A stretch of 64,000 bases of DNA from Gossypium raimondii (taxonomy: Eukaryota; Streptophyta; Magnoliopsida; Malvales; Malvaceae): positions 2,046,001-2,110,000 of the forward strand of contig NC_068569.1 of NCBI RefSeq assembly GCF_025698545.1. The letters run 5' to 3'. A model generated the notes under the pieces. That model was not told the origin of the DNA and made no database searches. It was given only the letters and a program-made list of their open reading frames with translations. Below, in pieces: positions 47,456 to 61,232 of the stretch (position 1 is the stretch's first letter; every line of letters begins with the position of its first letter). Both the position numbers and the translations under genes were made by a program.

Positions 47456-48339
47456 TCCACCACTTACATATAATACATAAACTAATGTAAATATTTGATG
47501 CTTTCCAATGTTATGATTCCAATCAATTTAATTCCTTGGAATGTAATTTTTAGAGAATTTATTTTACAATGTTTGGTATACATGAAAAGATATTAATTAA
47601 AATTATCACGTTTAATTCACTAAATACTCTTGTAAAAATATAATAATAATTTATAAATTTACCTTTATTAAATAAAAGATAATATTCATATATTTAATTT
47701 TTACGTTAAATTTCAATCTTAACAAATATTTAAAAATAAAATTTAATTGATAGTTTTAAATTATTTTAAATTTGTAATTAAATGTGAAAATAAAATTATT
47801 TCAAATTTATCTTATATATAAATAAGTAATAAAGAAAATTAAGTAGGACGAAGGAGGCAAATTTCTTTTACATTATTACATTTATTAATAGATAAATATT
47901 TACCAAGAAAAAAGAGAGAGAATGAAATGCTAGCAATTAATTTATCTCCAATTTAAAAAAATTTAAAACTATAACTGTCTTCCGCACTCGCTCCTGACTC
48001 GGCTCGGCTGCCGCCATAGAAACACCACTACCATCTTTTCCCTTTCTTTTTTTCTTACCATCAAATTCTACGCTCTCTAATCTTTTTAGGAAATCTTTTC
48101 ACTGTTCAAAACTCAATCCATTTCCTTTTAAAATTATATATTTTCTCTTTAATGATATATTTCCAGAATTTTTATTTTGTTTACTTTAACATCAAGCAAG
48201 AATTTCACTATCCCAACTTTTCTTGTCCTTCAAAAGGAATCTCATAGTAAAAGTAATCTCCCTGTAAAACCTTCGTCTTTAAGCTGGTTTTAATTTATTG
48301 TCTTTAATATATATCTTTTATTACCCAGAAATCTTTAAC
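47456..48339. other. Upstream region of the DUF810 gene
   Basis: AT-rich spacer, then from about 47990 a C-rich segment (CGCACTCGCTCCTGACTCGG) that probably marks the transcribed leader of the next gene. No other gene. Confidence 0.4.
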
Positions 48340-51300
48340 ATGTCGAGTAGACTAAGGGATAGAACTTCTTGCCAACCCAAACTACACAACCATCATTACC
48401 AAGTAACCACAAAAACGGCCGTGGCGATGCCTAATCACTTCACTGAGACGCTGACCTGTCCACTCACTGAGTTGGCAACGAATTTATCAGATTCGGAGCT
48501 CCGAGAGACGGCTTACGAGATTCTGGTCGGAGCCTGTCGGAGTTCCGGCGTGAAGCCATTGACTTTCATATCGCATTCCGACAAAAATTCGGGAAGGGCG
48601 CCGGCGTTGACGTCGACGGCGTCATTACAGAGGTCTTTGTCTTCGACGGCGGCGAGTAATGTGAAAAAGGCTTTAGGATTGAAATCGTCTGGGAAGAGGC
48701 AAGTGAGTGGTGAGTCGGACTCGGAACGAGTCAAAAAAGCGGTTACTATTGGGGAGATGTTGAGGGTTCAGATGAGAGTTTCAGAGCAAATCGATTCCAG
48801 GGTTCGAAGAGCTCTCTTGAGAGTTGCCGCTGCTCAGGTTTGTTCCAAAAAAAGAAAAGAATTGTGTGGTTGCCTTTTTTTTTCTTTTAATTTCTTTCAC
48901 AAAAGCAACGGCCTCTTTTTTTGTTGTCGTCTTTTGTATTTATTTTATTTTTTAAAGTTAAATGGAAAGGGAAAAAAAAGAACTGTTTAATGCGACAGAA
49001 ATATTTTGTGTTAAGTTGAATTAATCAGACGCTTTTACTTTTTTTCAAAGTTCAGTTTGATAATTTATGCTGTAATTATGAGTAGGGTATACAAATGTGA
49101 TATATAATTCAATTGGTGATTATTGGAATTTGGAAATGTTTATGGAATATGATTTTTGTATGATTATGTTTGCTAGACAAGTTATATATAGTATTGCAGT
49201 CATTATTTAACTTTCTGTTTTTGTATATGTATGATGTATCAGCTTGGAAAACGGATAGAGTCAATAGTGTTGCCAGTTGAGATGTTGCAGCAACTCAAGC
49301 CTTCGGATTTTCCGAATCAATGGGAATATGAAGCTTGGCAGAGGAGGAATTTGAAGATTCTTGAAGCTGGACTCCTTTTACATCCTCTCTTGCCCCTAGA
49401 TAAAACCGATACTGCTGCACAGCAACTGCGACAGATCATTCGTGGGGCCTTGGAGAAACCTTTGGAGACCGGCAAAAACAACAAATCGATGCAAGCTCTT
49501 CAGAGCATTGCTTTGTCTCTTGCTTGTAGAACCTTTGATGGGTCTGTTTCTGAGACCAGCCACTGGGCAGATGGATTCCCGTTGAATCTCAGAATATACC
49601 AAATGCTTTTAGAGGCTTGTTTTGATGTTAATGATGAAACCTCTGTTATTGAAGAGGTCGATGAGGTTCTGGAACTTGTGAAGAGGACGTGGGTAGTCCT
49701 TGGAATGAACCAGATGCTGCATGATCTTTGTTTCTTTTGGATATTGTTTAACCGATATGTGGTAACTGGCCAAGTGGAAAGCGATCTGTTGTTTGCTGCT
49801 AATAATCTGTTAATGGAAGTTGAAAAGGATGCAAAGGCAATGACAGATCCAGATTATTCAAAGATAATAAGCTCTACTTTGGGCACAATTCTAGGCTGGG
49901 CTGAGAAAAGGCTACTTGCCTATCACAATTATTTCCACAGTGATAACACTGAGACAATGGAATGTGTTGTTTCTATGGCGGTTCTATCAGCAAAGATAAT
50001 GGTAGAAGATATCTCTCACAAGTATCATAGGACAAGAAACGATATTGACTTGGCTCGTGAGAGAGTTGATAATTACATAAGATCATCATTGCGCGTGGCT
50101 TTTGTTCAGGCAAGTTTTCAATATTTTAGCATAATGTCCCTTCATAGAATGAGCAGTACAAGATAAGAAGGCTCCTATAGTTTTACATCATGAGATTAAT
50201 TCACCGCTTTCTGTATGATTGATAGGTTTTTGTTATTTGCAACTTTTGCAGGCATCTTAATATGAATACTTTCCTTCTTGCTAAACCAGGATCTTTGTTG
50301 TTCTATTAGCTTTTAAATTATATATTCAAGCTGAGCTCTTTATCTCTTTCTGAAATATTTTGACCTAGTTTTCCTGTTATATTTCTGTCTGAAAGATGAT
50401 CCAAGGTTGTGTGTTGATTCTATTTAAACAGATAATGGAGAAGCTGAAGTCCAGCAAACGTTCTTCTAAGAACCAACAAAATCAGTTTCCTTTCCTTTCC
50501 ATCCTCGCACAGGGTGTCAGTACACTGGCTTTTAGTGAGAAGGCAATTTTTAGTCCTCTACTAAAGAGATGGCATCCTCTTGCAGCTGGTGTAGCTGTGG
50601 CCACTCTTCATTCCTGCTATGGAAATGAGCTGAAGCAGTTTGTTTCTGGCATTGGTGATTTAACACCTGATATACTACAAGTGTTGAGAGCTGCTGACAA
50701 ATTGGAGAAAGATCTGGTGCAAATTGCAGTTGAAAATTCAGTGGATAGTGAAGATGGTGGAAAGTCGATCATAAGGGAGATGCCTCCTTATGAGGCTGAA
50801 TCTGTGGTTTCCAATCTAGTGAAATCATGGATAACGACTAGATTAGACAGACTGAAGGAATGGGTTGACAGGAATCTACAACAAGAGGTACAAGGCTTTT
50901 ATTCCTTTCCTATAATACCTTGATGGTGGTTTGGGTGATATGAAATATTTGTGTTTTGTCATTTAAGTGGAACAGGATACTAATCCTTTTCCGTAAGTAG
51001 TTGAGCTGAAGGTTCAAGCTTTTTAGCAAGTAGACTATGGTTCAAGCTTATGGTTCAAGCTTCTTTCATGGCTTGGATCTAATCTTTGTTGCTAATATGG
51101 ACCATTCACTTCTATGCATGTCTATTTCTTGTCTCCTTATAGGTATGGGATCCACAAACAAATAAAGAGAATTTTGCTCCCTCTGCTGTTGAAGTTTTAC
51201 GAATTGTAGATGAAGCATTAGAAGCATTCTTTTTGTTGCCAATATCTATGCATGCTGTATTGCTTCCCGATTTAACCACTGGTATTGATAGATGTATTCT

Positions 51301-52400
51301 ACATTATATATCAAAGGCAAAGTCTGGCTGTGGTACGTATCATGTAGCCTAGGGAAGCCAATGCATATTGCCCTTTCCATTTCTTCTGAAGTAATCAATT
51401 TTTGTGTAAAACTAAAAGGAAAATACTAAAACTAAAAGGAAAATACACTATCTTATTATCTACAGGGTCCCAAAGTACTTTTGTTCCCTCAATGCCTGTT
51501 TTGACCAGATGTTCAACACGCTCAAAGTTTGTTGGTGTTTTCAAGAGAAAAGAGAAGTTTCAAATAGCACAGGGTAGGAAATCTCAGGTTGGAACAACAA
51601 ATAGCAATGGCTCCTTGGGGATATCTCAGCTGTGCTGTCGTATTAATACTCTGCAGCATTTTCGAATAGAGTTGGATGTATTGGCAAAAAGGGCATCTTA
51701 CCATGTTAGAAATTCCGAATCAGCTCATATGGACAATATTGCTGATGGGATGGGGAAAGCATTTGAACTTTCAACTACTGCTTGTGTGGAAGGGATAAAA
51801 CAATTGTGTGAGATAACTGCCTATAAGATTGTTTTCCATGATCTAAGTCATGTCCTTTGGGATGGCTTGTATGTTGGGGAAGTTTCTTCCTCTAGGATTG
51901 AACCTTTTCTTCAGGAGCTTGAGCAATATTTGGAGGTTATCTCATTAACCGTGCATTACAGAGTCAGAACACGAGTTATTACTGAAGTAATGAAAGCTTC
52001 TTTTGATGGACTCTTGCTGGTTTTACTCGCTGGAGGCCCCCCTCGTGCTTTCCATTTGCAAGATTATGAAACAATAGCTGATGATTTCAAGTCCTTGTGT
52101 GATTTATTTTGGTCCAATGGCGATGGACTTCCAGCTGATTTAATACAGAAGTTTTCGACCACTGTTAGTGCCATCCTCCCACTATTTCATACTGATACTG
52201 ACAGCCTAATTGAACAATTCCAATATATGACCCTAGAGACTTATGGCGGTTCTGCTAAATCCAAGCTTCCGTTGCCACCAACTACCGGCCAATGGAATCC
52301 AACAGAGCCTAACACACTCTTGCGTGTTTTGTGTTATCGGAGTGATGAGACTGCAGCTAAGTTCCTTAAGAAGACTTACAACTTGCCCAAGAAACTCTAA
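48340..52400 (+). CDS. DUF810 / MUN-domain (UNC13-like) protein
   Basis: Large plant protein of the DUF810 family, distantly related to the MUN domain of animal UNC13/Munc13. The relative PATROL1 helps tether vesicles that deliver a plasma-membrane proton pump. The role of this member is unknown. Five exons: 48340-48837, 49243-50109, 50432-50887, 51143-51332 and 51466-52400, giving 981 residues. The N-terminus has LTCPLTELATNLSDSELRETAYE and a Ser-rich linker. Then come VTIGEMLRVQMRVSEQ, the conserved LPVEMLQQLKPSDFPNQWEYEAW joint, and helical MHD-type regions including ADGFPLNLRIYQMLLEACFD and the final VLLAGGPPRAF. Intron 2 is unusual: the donor is CAG|GCAAGT, a GC-AG intron. The reading phase needs exactly this junction, giving AFVQ|IMEK as in homologues. 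From memory, Arabidopsis At2g20010 is the likely orthologue. Confidence 0.93.
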
Positions 52401-55400
52401 CAACTCTTTTACTGGTGAAAAGAAGAGTGAAATGATGCACTTCTTAGGCATACACTGCTTGAGGTAATTGATATAGCTTTCCAAGTTTTTCAAGCCATAG
52501 GCATTACATCTCGAGCAAGTTATACCCCTTAAGAAACTATGACTCCCGTAGTTCTCTTGGTCGGATTCTACTGGTTTAAGACCTTAACCCAGTGTAGGGA
52601 GAACTTGTGAAAAGAATATAATTCTGATGTCTGGTAAGGATGAAGATTCTGGGTTTTCCATCATCATCATCTGCTTCACATGGAATTGAGATGAAACCTT
52701 AGAAGGCGTTTAGTGGAAAAACAGTGAGTGTGAGGTTCTTGCAGGATATTTGTATAGAAAGGTTTGGAAAATATTGAAAGCTTTATGTTCTGCATCAGTG
52801 AGTTGGTATGGAAAATAGTATTGCTTGTCAAATAAAATGACTTTTCCCCCCAATTTACTCGAACCTAGATTGAATCTTCCATTGTTAAAGTGAGGCAAAT
52901 CTTTCTGGTTGTATGTATTATGGTAGTGGCAAAAACATACAAACAAATTTACCACCTCTAAAATCAGTTTTAAAAATATCTCTGTATCTTCTCACTGTTG
53001 TTACTATATAGGCGTGTATAGCAACAATTCAAGCTACTATTAGCATATCTTGAATTTATGTAGGGGTGTCCCGTCTTCTTCAAAATGATCAATCGATTTT
53101 CGCTTATTGCAGACATCTGCCATCATCAGTTTCAATTTCAAACGTTGTTTTTATCAATTTTAAGCTAAAAGTTTAAACATATATCATTATGTAATTATTT
53201 TGTTCTAAATCCAAGTGATCGCTGGATATATAAATCGGTTTTGCTTTTTTTTTTTTCTTCTCATTTCCAGTAAAAAGTTTTGACTATTCCTTTTTCCATA
53301 GGTGGGTTGAAATCTCTTAGCTTTCGATCCCCTATCTTTTACCAGATATTAAAAAAATATCACGTCGACGTATTATGACCATGCAAACCACCCGTGGTTT
53401 AAACAAGGTTTAGTTCGTTGGAGGATTAATTTTAAATTTCAAAACCTCGTAATTATATTTTTAAATTATTAACATTATATAAATTAAGTCTTTACTTAAA
53501 TTAAATAACATTCAAATTATATATAACTAAATTTAAATAAAAATTTTAAAGAACTAGAAGTTTATGTAACGTTAAGATTTTTAAAAAAACTGACGTTGTT
53601 GTTAACAACATTTTATTTATTACTATTATTTTCTCTTTCCTTCCCTTTTAGTCTAACTTTTTTTTCTTTTCTATTTTTCCTCCATTTCTCTTTTTCTCAA
53701 AGGCCAAAGCCTTCCTCAACATCTTCTCTTCGCCAAAATAAAAAATAAAAAAAGTTTGAGCATTAAAATACATTTAATATGGATAATAGAATGATTAATC
53801 TTAAACAGAAAGCCATGTTAACAATGCACTGCACCTTAGTGCATCGATACAAAGCATCGCATTTTCAACAGAAAAACTCTATAATGGAACATGACATGAA
53901 GATTGTCAATAGAAAATAGCTTGCTTTGTACCATATTGTCAATAGTATCAAGAAGGAAAATTGCTTGAGTAAATCATATTGTCAACTCGATTGACATTGA
54001 GCTTCACCTTTGCTCTATTGTATCTGTGTGCTATACCGAGCTGAGCTTTCTCTCAAGACTACCATGTTTAAGGAGACACATGAAGAGAAACGGAAGCAAA
54101 TGAATAAAATACACACTCATAGTCGTCTTCTTTAACGAGAAAAATAAGCGTAAAAAGCATAAAGAAATATGCAAACCTTTAGGTCTTTGACAAGCTTTTC
54201 AAAATGCTTCTTTCCTAATCTATTTTCTTTTATCATCATCATCATCATCTTTTCTTTAAATTACATGTTGTTCTATAACGTACTTGAATACATCATATAT
54301 GGACATTGCCATTTCAATATTCCAAATATTTTAAGCAATAATTGAACGGCCTAAAGCAACACTGGTTATGTTATGTCAGTGCAAGTAAACATCCAGTTTC
54401 TATCTCAACCTTATTCAAATTTGGTCTGCCAGTTTGCAAGCTAAAGCAAAGGCCATGCCAGTGCCACCCACAGGAAACCAAGACAGCCAAACTAAAGAGA
54501 ATAATAATCTTACTTATATATATATATATATATATTTATATTATATTATATTTGCTTGGTGTTTAAGAGTTTCTTTTTCCTCCCAACAAAACTATTTTCA
54601 TTGCAAAATTTCCCCATTTCCATGGAATCAAAACTCACCTTCATTCTCATCTCTTGTCCATGCTTCAGGTTTTCCTTTGAGGATGGTTCAAAGAGTGGTG
54701 CCCAACAAGCTTGGAATTTGTATCCAAGCTGATCATATTAAACCATCATCTAGTCGGCACCAAGACGGCAAGAACAAAGCAATTGAGTTGAAGAAAGAAA
54801 ATGAAAAAAAACCAATGAAACATTATATGAAAATGCAATGCTTTGTACCTATTATCCGTGAAATGTATTTTAGTGCAGACTCTTTTTTTTTTTGGCAAAG
54901 AGAAGCTTATTGGAAGAGTAGAAGGTCTTGAAGAAGGACTTTTGAGAAAAGAGAAATGGAGGGAGAAGAAGAAGAGATAAAGAAAAGAAAGGGAGGAGAA
55001 ACAGAAATGCTTGGTATTTAATATATTTATTTAGTTTGAATATTAATTTGGTATTTAAGTTTAATTTTAATGTTTAATTTGTTATCTACAATTTTTTTAA
55101 TTTAGTGTTTGAATTTGACATCAATATTTAATTTAATATCTAAACTAAACTATATTATATGACCCAATAAACATTTGACACGTATACTTTTGTAAAAAAT
55201 ATATAAGTACTTAATTAGAAAAAACAACACTCAAGAACATTAAAACCAAAATAAGGTATTCAATGGTAGATTAACCTGAAAATGTTATTACCAACTTTCT
55301 AACCAGAATAAGTATGAAATATGAATGTGTAGCAGCGGATAATTACCCAAAACAATGTCACGTGAGAGCTGAATTTGAAAAGAAGGAAACACGTGCCACC

Positions 55401-55513
55401 CTCAATTTTGAAACCTAAAGCAAAGAAGACCCCCAAAAACAAAACCAGTACCCCTCTCTCTCTCTCTTTCTTTCAATATTTCCTTTTGGTTCTATTATTT
55501 TTGGTTACCAGCC
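52401..55513. other. Spacer between DUF810 and CDC27b genes
   Basis: The first several hundred bases are probable 3' UTR. Later parts include an AT microsatellite near 54513-54536. A block near 55020-55150 has wording (TTTGGTATTTAAGTTTAA, AATTTAATATCTAAACT) related to the element at 25975-26685. The 165-codon frame at 54434-54931 spans the microsatellite and Lys-rich sequence and shows no domain. The region before 55514 is C/T-rich (CTCTCTCTCTCTTTC), probably a leader. Confidence 0.4.
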
Positions 55514-58500
55514 ATGGAAGCGATACTCACAGAACGTATTCAGAACAGTCTCCGCCATTTCATGTTCAAAAACGCTATCTTCCTTTGTGAACGCCTCTGC
55601 GCTGAGTTCCCTTCCGAGGTAACTCACTCACTCACCAAAAAAAGTTGATTCTTTTTCCTTTCTTTCTTTTTTTTTTTTCAAAATTTTCCTTCGTTGGTAA
55701 AAATAAAATTAAAGAAGAAGAAGCTGGAGGAATCTTTTCTGGTCTTTCTAGTAAGAACTTTAACTCGTCCGGGTTTCTAAAATCGGTTGCAAAAAAGGGA
55801 GAAAAAAAACAAAACTGTTTGTTGGATTTTCCAGATCGACCGTGCGCGTTGATTCTATCACTCGTTATTGATTAATATATTTTTAAATTTTCCTTCCTTT
55901 TCCCCGTTGAATTATACTGCTTTTGGTTTTTAGTTCACGGTATTAGCTTTAGTCTCTGATTTGGTTTATTTTTCAAATTCTTATTTGACTTCGGAAACCA
56001 TTCAAAAATGCATTAATTTTGATTTGGGCTTCAATGCTTCTTCTTTTTTCGATTGAGAGTCTCGATTTTGGGTAGTGGAACTTGATAAATTAATGACATT
56101 AACGTTTTAAATTGCATTGATTTCTTATAATTTCAAGTGGGGGTTCTTTTACTGTATTAGCTAACTAAAATATAATCGTTTGGCTTATCTATAGGTGAAC
56201 TTGCAGTTGTTAGCTGCTTGCTACTTGCAGAACAATCAAGCCTACTCTGCGTATCATATTCTAAAGGGTATGCATATCACCTTGTTATAGATGTTTGAAG
56301 TTGTTTTGGTGTATTTAATCCTAGCCTTTTTTTCTACATTATCCTGACTAGCTTGTTATCCTGTTGTTAATCAATTAAGTTTTTTTCGCTATGTGAAGGA
56401 ACACAAACTGCTCAATCCCGCTACTTGTTTGCAATATCATGCTTTCACATGGATCTACTTAGTGAAGCTGAAACAGCTTTATGTCATTCTAATGAGCCTG
56501 GTGGAGAGGTATTGGGTGATTGTACGCATTAGTTTTGCAGCTTTCACATTATTATTGTGATGGCAATATCTAGTTAATACCTTTTGCTTTTTGTGTAGAT
56601 CCCAAATGGTGCAGCTGGTCATTATCTTCTTGGCCTTATTTACAGGTTGGCTGAGTTATTTCATCTTTAACTGTGCTATGGCCGAATTTAGGGAGAAAAA
56701 AATTGCAATTGTTCTCTAAAATTTGCCTAGAATTTTATCATAGAATGGCTTGATAAAAATGGAAAGGATGTGCATGGTTTTGCGTTGAAGGCCATCTCTT
56801 CTTTTTTGTTTTTATATATTGTTGCTTAATTCGTTTCTCAGTGGATATAGAGATACAAAATCTTAATTTGATCGTCTGTTATGAAGGAATCTAATCTTCA
56901 ATGCTTAGACTTGTCCTTTTTTTAATCACTGCTATGGTGGGGATTATCTTTCAATTTTGTAACAGTTTTGATCTCAGAATTTCTTAAATTTGGCATTGTC
57001 TCTTTGTCAGGTACACAGATAGAAAGAAAAGTGCCATTCATCATTTTAGGCTGGCTTTATCTATAGATCCTTTACTTTGGGCTGCATATGAGGAGTTGAG
57101 CATATTAGGTTTGTCACTTAAAGGGCTCTGCAGATTGTTTTAGATTGGCTTGATTTTTTATTCACTCAATATTTCTCTTTATCTCTCGATGTGATCCTGT
57201 TCTAGTATCATTTAGTACTTGGTCTCATATGTTCATTGATATTTAAGTTATGTTCTTTTGTGTTCGATTATTTTAGGTGCTGCCGAAGCAGCAACTGCAG
57301 TTTTTGGTGAAGCAGCTGCTCTTTGTATTCAAAAGCAGTACGTTCATCATGGGGCAGCTAGCCCAAATTTGCATGTTTCCAGTGAGGATTATAATTTGGT
57401 TTTGTCGCGGAATTTTGCTTCTGAAGACGTCTATTCTAGGCAATTCAAACACACACAAGGCAATAACTATAGGGATATTCCTGGTAATTATCATGCAGCA
57501 GCTGTGTCTAGTGGAGCTGTTGCTCAGCCCCAAAACGGTGGTCCTTCAAATACGTCATTTTATAATACTCCTTCTCCAATGGCTTCGCAGGTAAGATGTG
57601 AAATGCGACATATTGAATCACAATTTTATGTGGAGTTCTATGTTTTGATTACTTTGGTACTTAATTTAAGGTGGATGAATTGAGGTTATTTAGTTTGATC
57701 TTTTCCTTTCTGATTATGGGCAACCAACCTGAATTCGTCTGTATCTTGTAGTTGTCTGCTGTTGCTCCTCCACCTTTGTGTAGAAATGTGCAGCCTAATG
57801 GTTCTAACCTCAACACGGGTAATACTGATGGTTCTCCAAGGTCAGTTGTGAACACTACCATTCAAGCACCTCGAAGGAAGTTTGTTGATGAAGGAAAACT
57901 ACGAAAGGTAAAAGTGGTTGTAAAGTTTGTTGGTGAAATTGTAACTCTGCATGCCTTGGTTTTCATAGTTCTTAATCATCATGTATATTGTTCTACCTGC
58001 TTTGAATGTTTTTAACCAGAAAGAAGAACCATTTAGGTTTGAGTTATAGAGCACATTCACGCATGCAGTCCGTTCTATATGCAGATCAACAGTATCATGC
58101 TAGTTGGCTGTGAAATATGGTTCTCTTCTGGAAGTGGTTGGGTTGGATGGCATTGTTTTATTTGATTGATACATGGAACCATTCAAAGAAGTGTCAGATG
58201 TTCTATTTAATTGCTTGTGGTAGTATGATACATCAGTGTCCTGTTAGTGCAACTGGTATTTTTGTATTATTATCCTAGTGCTTATGTGCTGTATGGTATG
58301 AAGCTCCCCCCCCCCCCCCCCAAAACCAAAAAAAGAAAACACTTGGAGCTGTTCTTTGATCCTTTTTAATGTCAGATTTCTGGGAGGCTATTCTCTGATT
58401 CTGGTCCCCGTCGAAGTACACGACTTGCTGGAGATTCTGGGGCCAACACAAATGCAAATACCACAGCTGTAGCTGGAAATGGGACTAATAGTTCTTCTAA

Positions 58501-61232
58501 GTACCTCGGAAGTTCTAAGTTGAGTTCTGTTGCTCTTCGTACTGTGACGCTTCGTAAGGGACAATCACGGGCGAATGACAATATTGAAGAAGGTTATAAA
58601 TCTTATTATTCATCACTAGTTCTCTGATATGTGCACTTTAACTTTTTTTGTAAGTTCTTTCATAAATATTCCTGTTTGCTGTTGTTATTTGTTGATTCAT
58701 GACTGATGGGCACAATGGAATAAAGTTTGCTTCATGTACCATTTTGGAAGCCTAATTGTAACAATTATTTGATTGAACTGAGTTGAAAGTTTAGTTTCTC
58801 TTCTGATTAAGGATTTGTTTCTAACTGTTTTGATGCTTAGAAACTTTGAATTCTGACGTTATTTAGGGATAAGGAATGAGGCATTTGATGATGCTCGTTC
58901 AAATATGGCATCAACAACTTCTAGTTCATTTCCTTCTGGTGATGTGAGATCTCTTGACCAAGATGGGGCAACTGTACTGGTTGGTGGGGTTGTTATCAGT
59001 GGCTCTAAAGTCATAAGTGGTACTTCAGAAGTATTAGGCCTTTTAAGAACCCTTGGGGAAGGCTACAGACTTTCTTGCTTGTACAGGTGTCAGGTAATTC
59101 TATGATTATCTTAAAGAAAAAGTTGAATTCATATCTTTGTGCTATTTTCAATGCTCTTGATAATTGTTCTGCCTACAGGATGCTTTAGATACCTATCTGA
59201 GACTTCCACACAGGCATTATAATACAAGCTGGGTGCTGTCCCAGGTAATACTTCTGGTGCAATTCATTGTTTTCTTCCTCTCTTATGTCCAATTGTCTCA
59301 TACCAGGTTGAACAAGCAGTCTTGCTTTGCATATTTTTAATAATGAGGTCATCAAAGGAGTCCAGCATCCTGTATTTTTTCATTTATATTTTTCACGTTT
59401 TATTACATGTTGGTTTGAAATAATTTTACAAATTTTGGTTGGTTAACTGAAGGACTTAGGGTGTGCTTGAAAGTTGCATGCATGTGTGCGTGTGCGAGTG
59501 AGAAAGAATGAGTACCAACTCATCTCATGGTCTACAATTTTCTTTTTCCAAAAATTTTCTAATGCAGATTGGAAAAGCACATTTCGAATTGGTAGATTAT
59601 TTAGAAGCTGACCGAGCATTCTGTCTTGCCCGTCGGGTGTCTCCTTACAGTTTAGAAGGAATGGATGTTTATTCCACTGTTCTATATGTGAGTTCCCTTG
59701 ATCCCTTAAAATTTGTATCGCTTGAAATATTGTTGCTTTACTACTCAGGATGCCCTCTATCTGACTCCGCTCATGAAGGTTTTAGAGGAAGGAAAGTTTT
59801 CTCATTCAAACTTTCTTTGCTGATGGCTGTTTTTATTTTTCTTGCAGCATTTAAAGGAAGATATGAAGTTGAGTTACTTAGCCCAAGAACTGATATCAAC
59901 TGACCGTTTAGCTCCTCAATCATGGTAGATTTATAGAACTTTTTGTTAAGTAACTTGTAAATCTTACCAATTTCACTGTCCTAAGTTTCTCAAAGCTTGT
60001 TATTTGCCTGAGATTAAATACTACCTGCCTGCCTTGTTTAATACCTGCTAGGTGTGTGCTTTTTAGCAATTTTTGGGGGTTTAGAGGCTGCTGTTTTGTG
60101 AGTTCTTATAAACAATTGTTATCGTTCTTCTATTGTTTATATTTGTGAATTAAATTGCAGGTGTGCCATGGGAAACTGCTACAGCTTGCAGAAAGACCAC
60201 GAAACTGCTCTGAAAAACTTCCAACGAGCTGTGCAACTGAATTCAAAATTTGCATATGCACACACCCTTTGTGGTCACGAGTAGGTTTCCATGGACCTTT
60301 TTCTTCCATTGTTAAACTTGCTAGTAACAAATTCATTTGTTTGTTGAAAGTTCTACCATCACATTACTATCTTCAGGTATGTTGCCTTAGAGGATTTTGA
60401 GAATGGAATCAAGTGCTACCAGAATGCACTTCGTATTGATTCAAGGCATTATAATGCCTGGTATGGTCTAGGAATGATCTATCTTCGCCAAGAGAAGTTT
60501 GAGTTTTCAGAGCATCACTTTGGAATGGCTTTCCAAATAAATCCACGTTCTTCTGTTATAATGTCCTATCTTGGAACTGCTCTTCATGCCTTAAAGGTTA
60601 GGCTACTTTCCATACTGTTTTGTTATATCTTGACATGAACAATATCACCTTTAGGAGTTCTTTGAACTTTTGTCACAATCATTTTACAGAAAAGTGAGGA
60701 TGCTATCAAGATAATGGACAGGGCAATACTGGCAGACAGAAAAAACCCTCTTCCCATGTATCAAAAGGCTAATATACTGATGAGCTTAGAGAGATTTGAT
60801 GATGCTTTAGAGGTTCTGGAGGAACTTAAAGAGTATGCCCCTCGTGAGAGCAGCGTGTATGCTTTGATGGGTAAAATCTATAAGCGGCGTAACTTGCATG
60901 AAAAGGCCATGCTTCATTTCGGTATTGCTTTGGATTTGAAACCATCTGCAACTGATGTTGCTACAATTAAGGTATTGACTTTCATTTGGTCTTTTCTTTC
61001 CTTTATAATGCCCTACTGTTACAAATAAGGAACCATAGTGAAAATTTCCACAGCAACGTTCGAGTCTCTTAAAGCTGTAAACTTGATAGAACTGTATGCA
61101 TAGTGAAGGGCTAATGTCGGTTCTATTTGGGATATACCAATTTGTGATTTAGACCTTACCCTCTTTTGACTACCTAAACAGGCTGCCATTGAGAAGTTAC
61201 ATGTACCGGACGAATTAGATGATAACCTGTAA
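55514..61232 (+). CDS. HBT (CDC27b): CDC27b/HOBBIT, APC/C subunit 3
   Basis: TPR subunit APC3 of the anaphase-promoting complex, the ubiquitin ligase that drives mitotic exit. Plant HOBBIT is needed for root meristem function. Sixteen exons: 55514-55618, 56195-56267, 56399-56508, 56599-56645, 57011-57108, 57277-57590, 57752-57907, 58376-58592, 58867-59093, 59179-59244, 59568-59687, 59848-59924, 60161-60280, 60377-60596, 60690-60971 and 61182-61232. All are GT-AG and encode 760 residues. The N-terminal Apc3 TPR region starts MEAILTERIQNSLRHFMFKN. A low-complexity linker holds RKFVDEGKLRKISGRLFSDS and GPRRSTRLAG. The C-terminal TPR array runs from GLLRTLGEGY to SATD, with classic units such as HYNAWYGLGMIYLRQEKF. 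The tail is AAIEKLHVPDELDDNL. It is full length and slightly longer than the Arabidopsis protein of about 744 residues. Confidence 0.96.
58306..58321 (+). repeat. Poly-C run in a CDC27b intron
   Basis: Sixteen consecutive C bases, 54 bases before the acceptor of exon 8, followed by an A-rich stretch. It lies where the branch point and pyrimidine tract are expected. The length may be polymorphic or a sequencing artefact. Confidence 0.9.

Noticed and set aside
54434-54931. 165-codon plus-strand frame before the CDC27b gene
   Set aside because: It spans an AT microsatellite and Lys-rich low-complexity sequence, has no domain and no sign of splicing.
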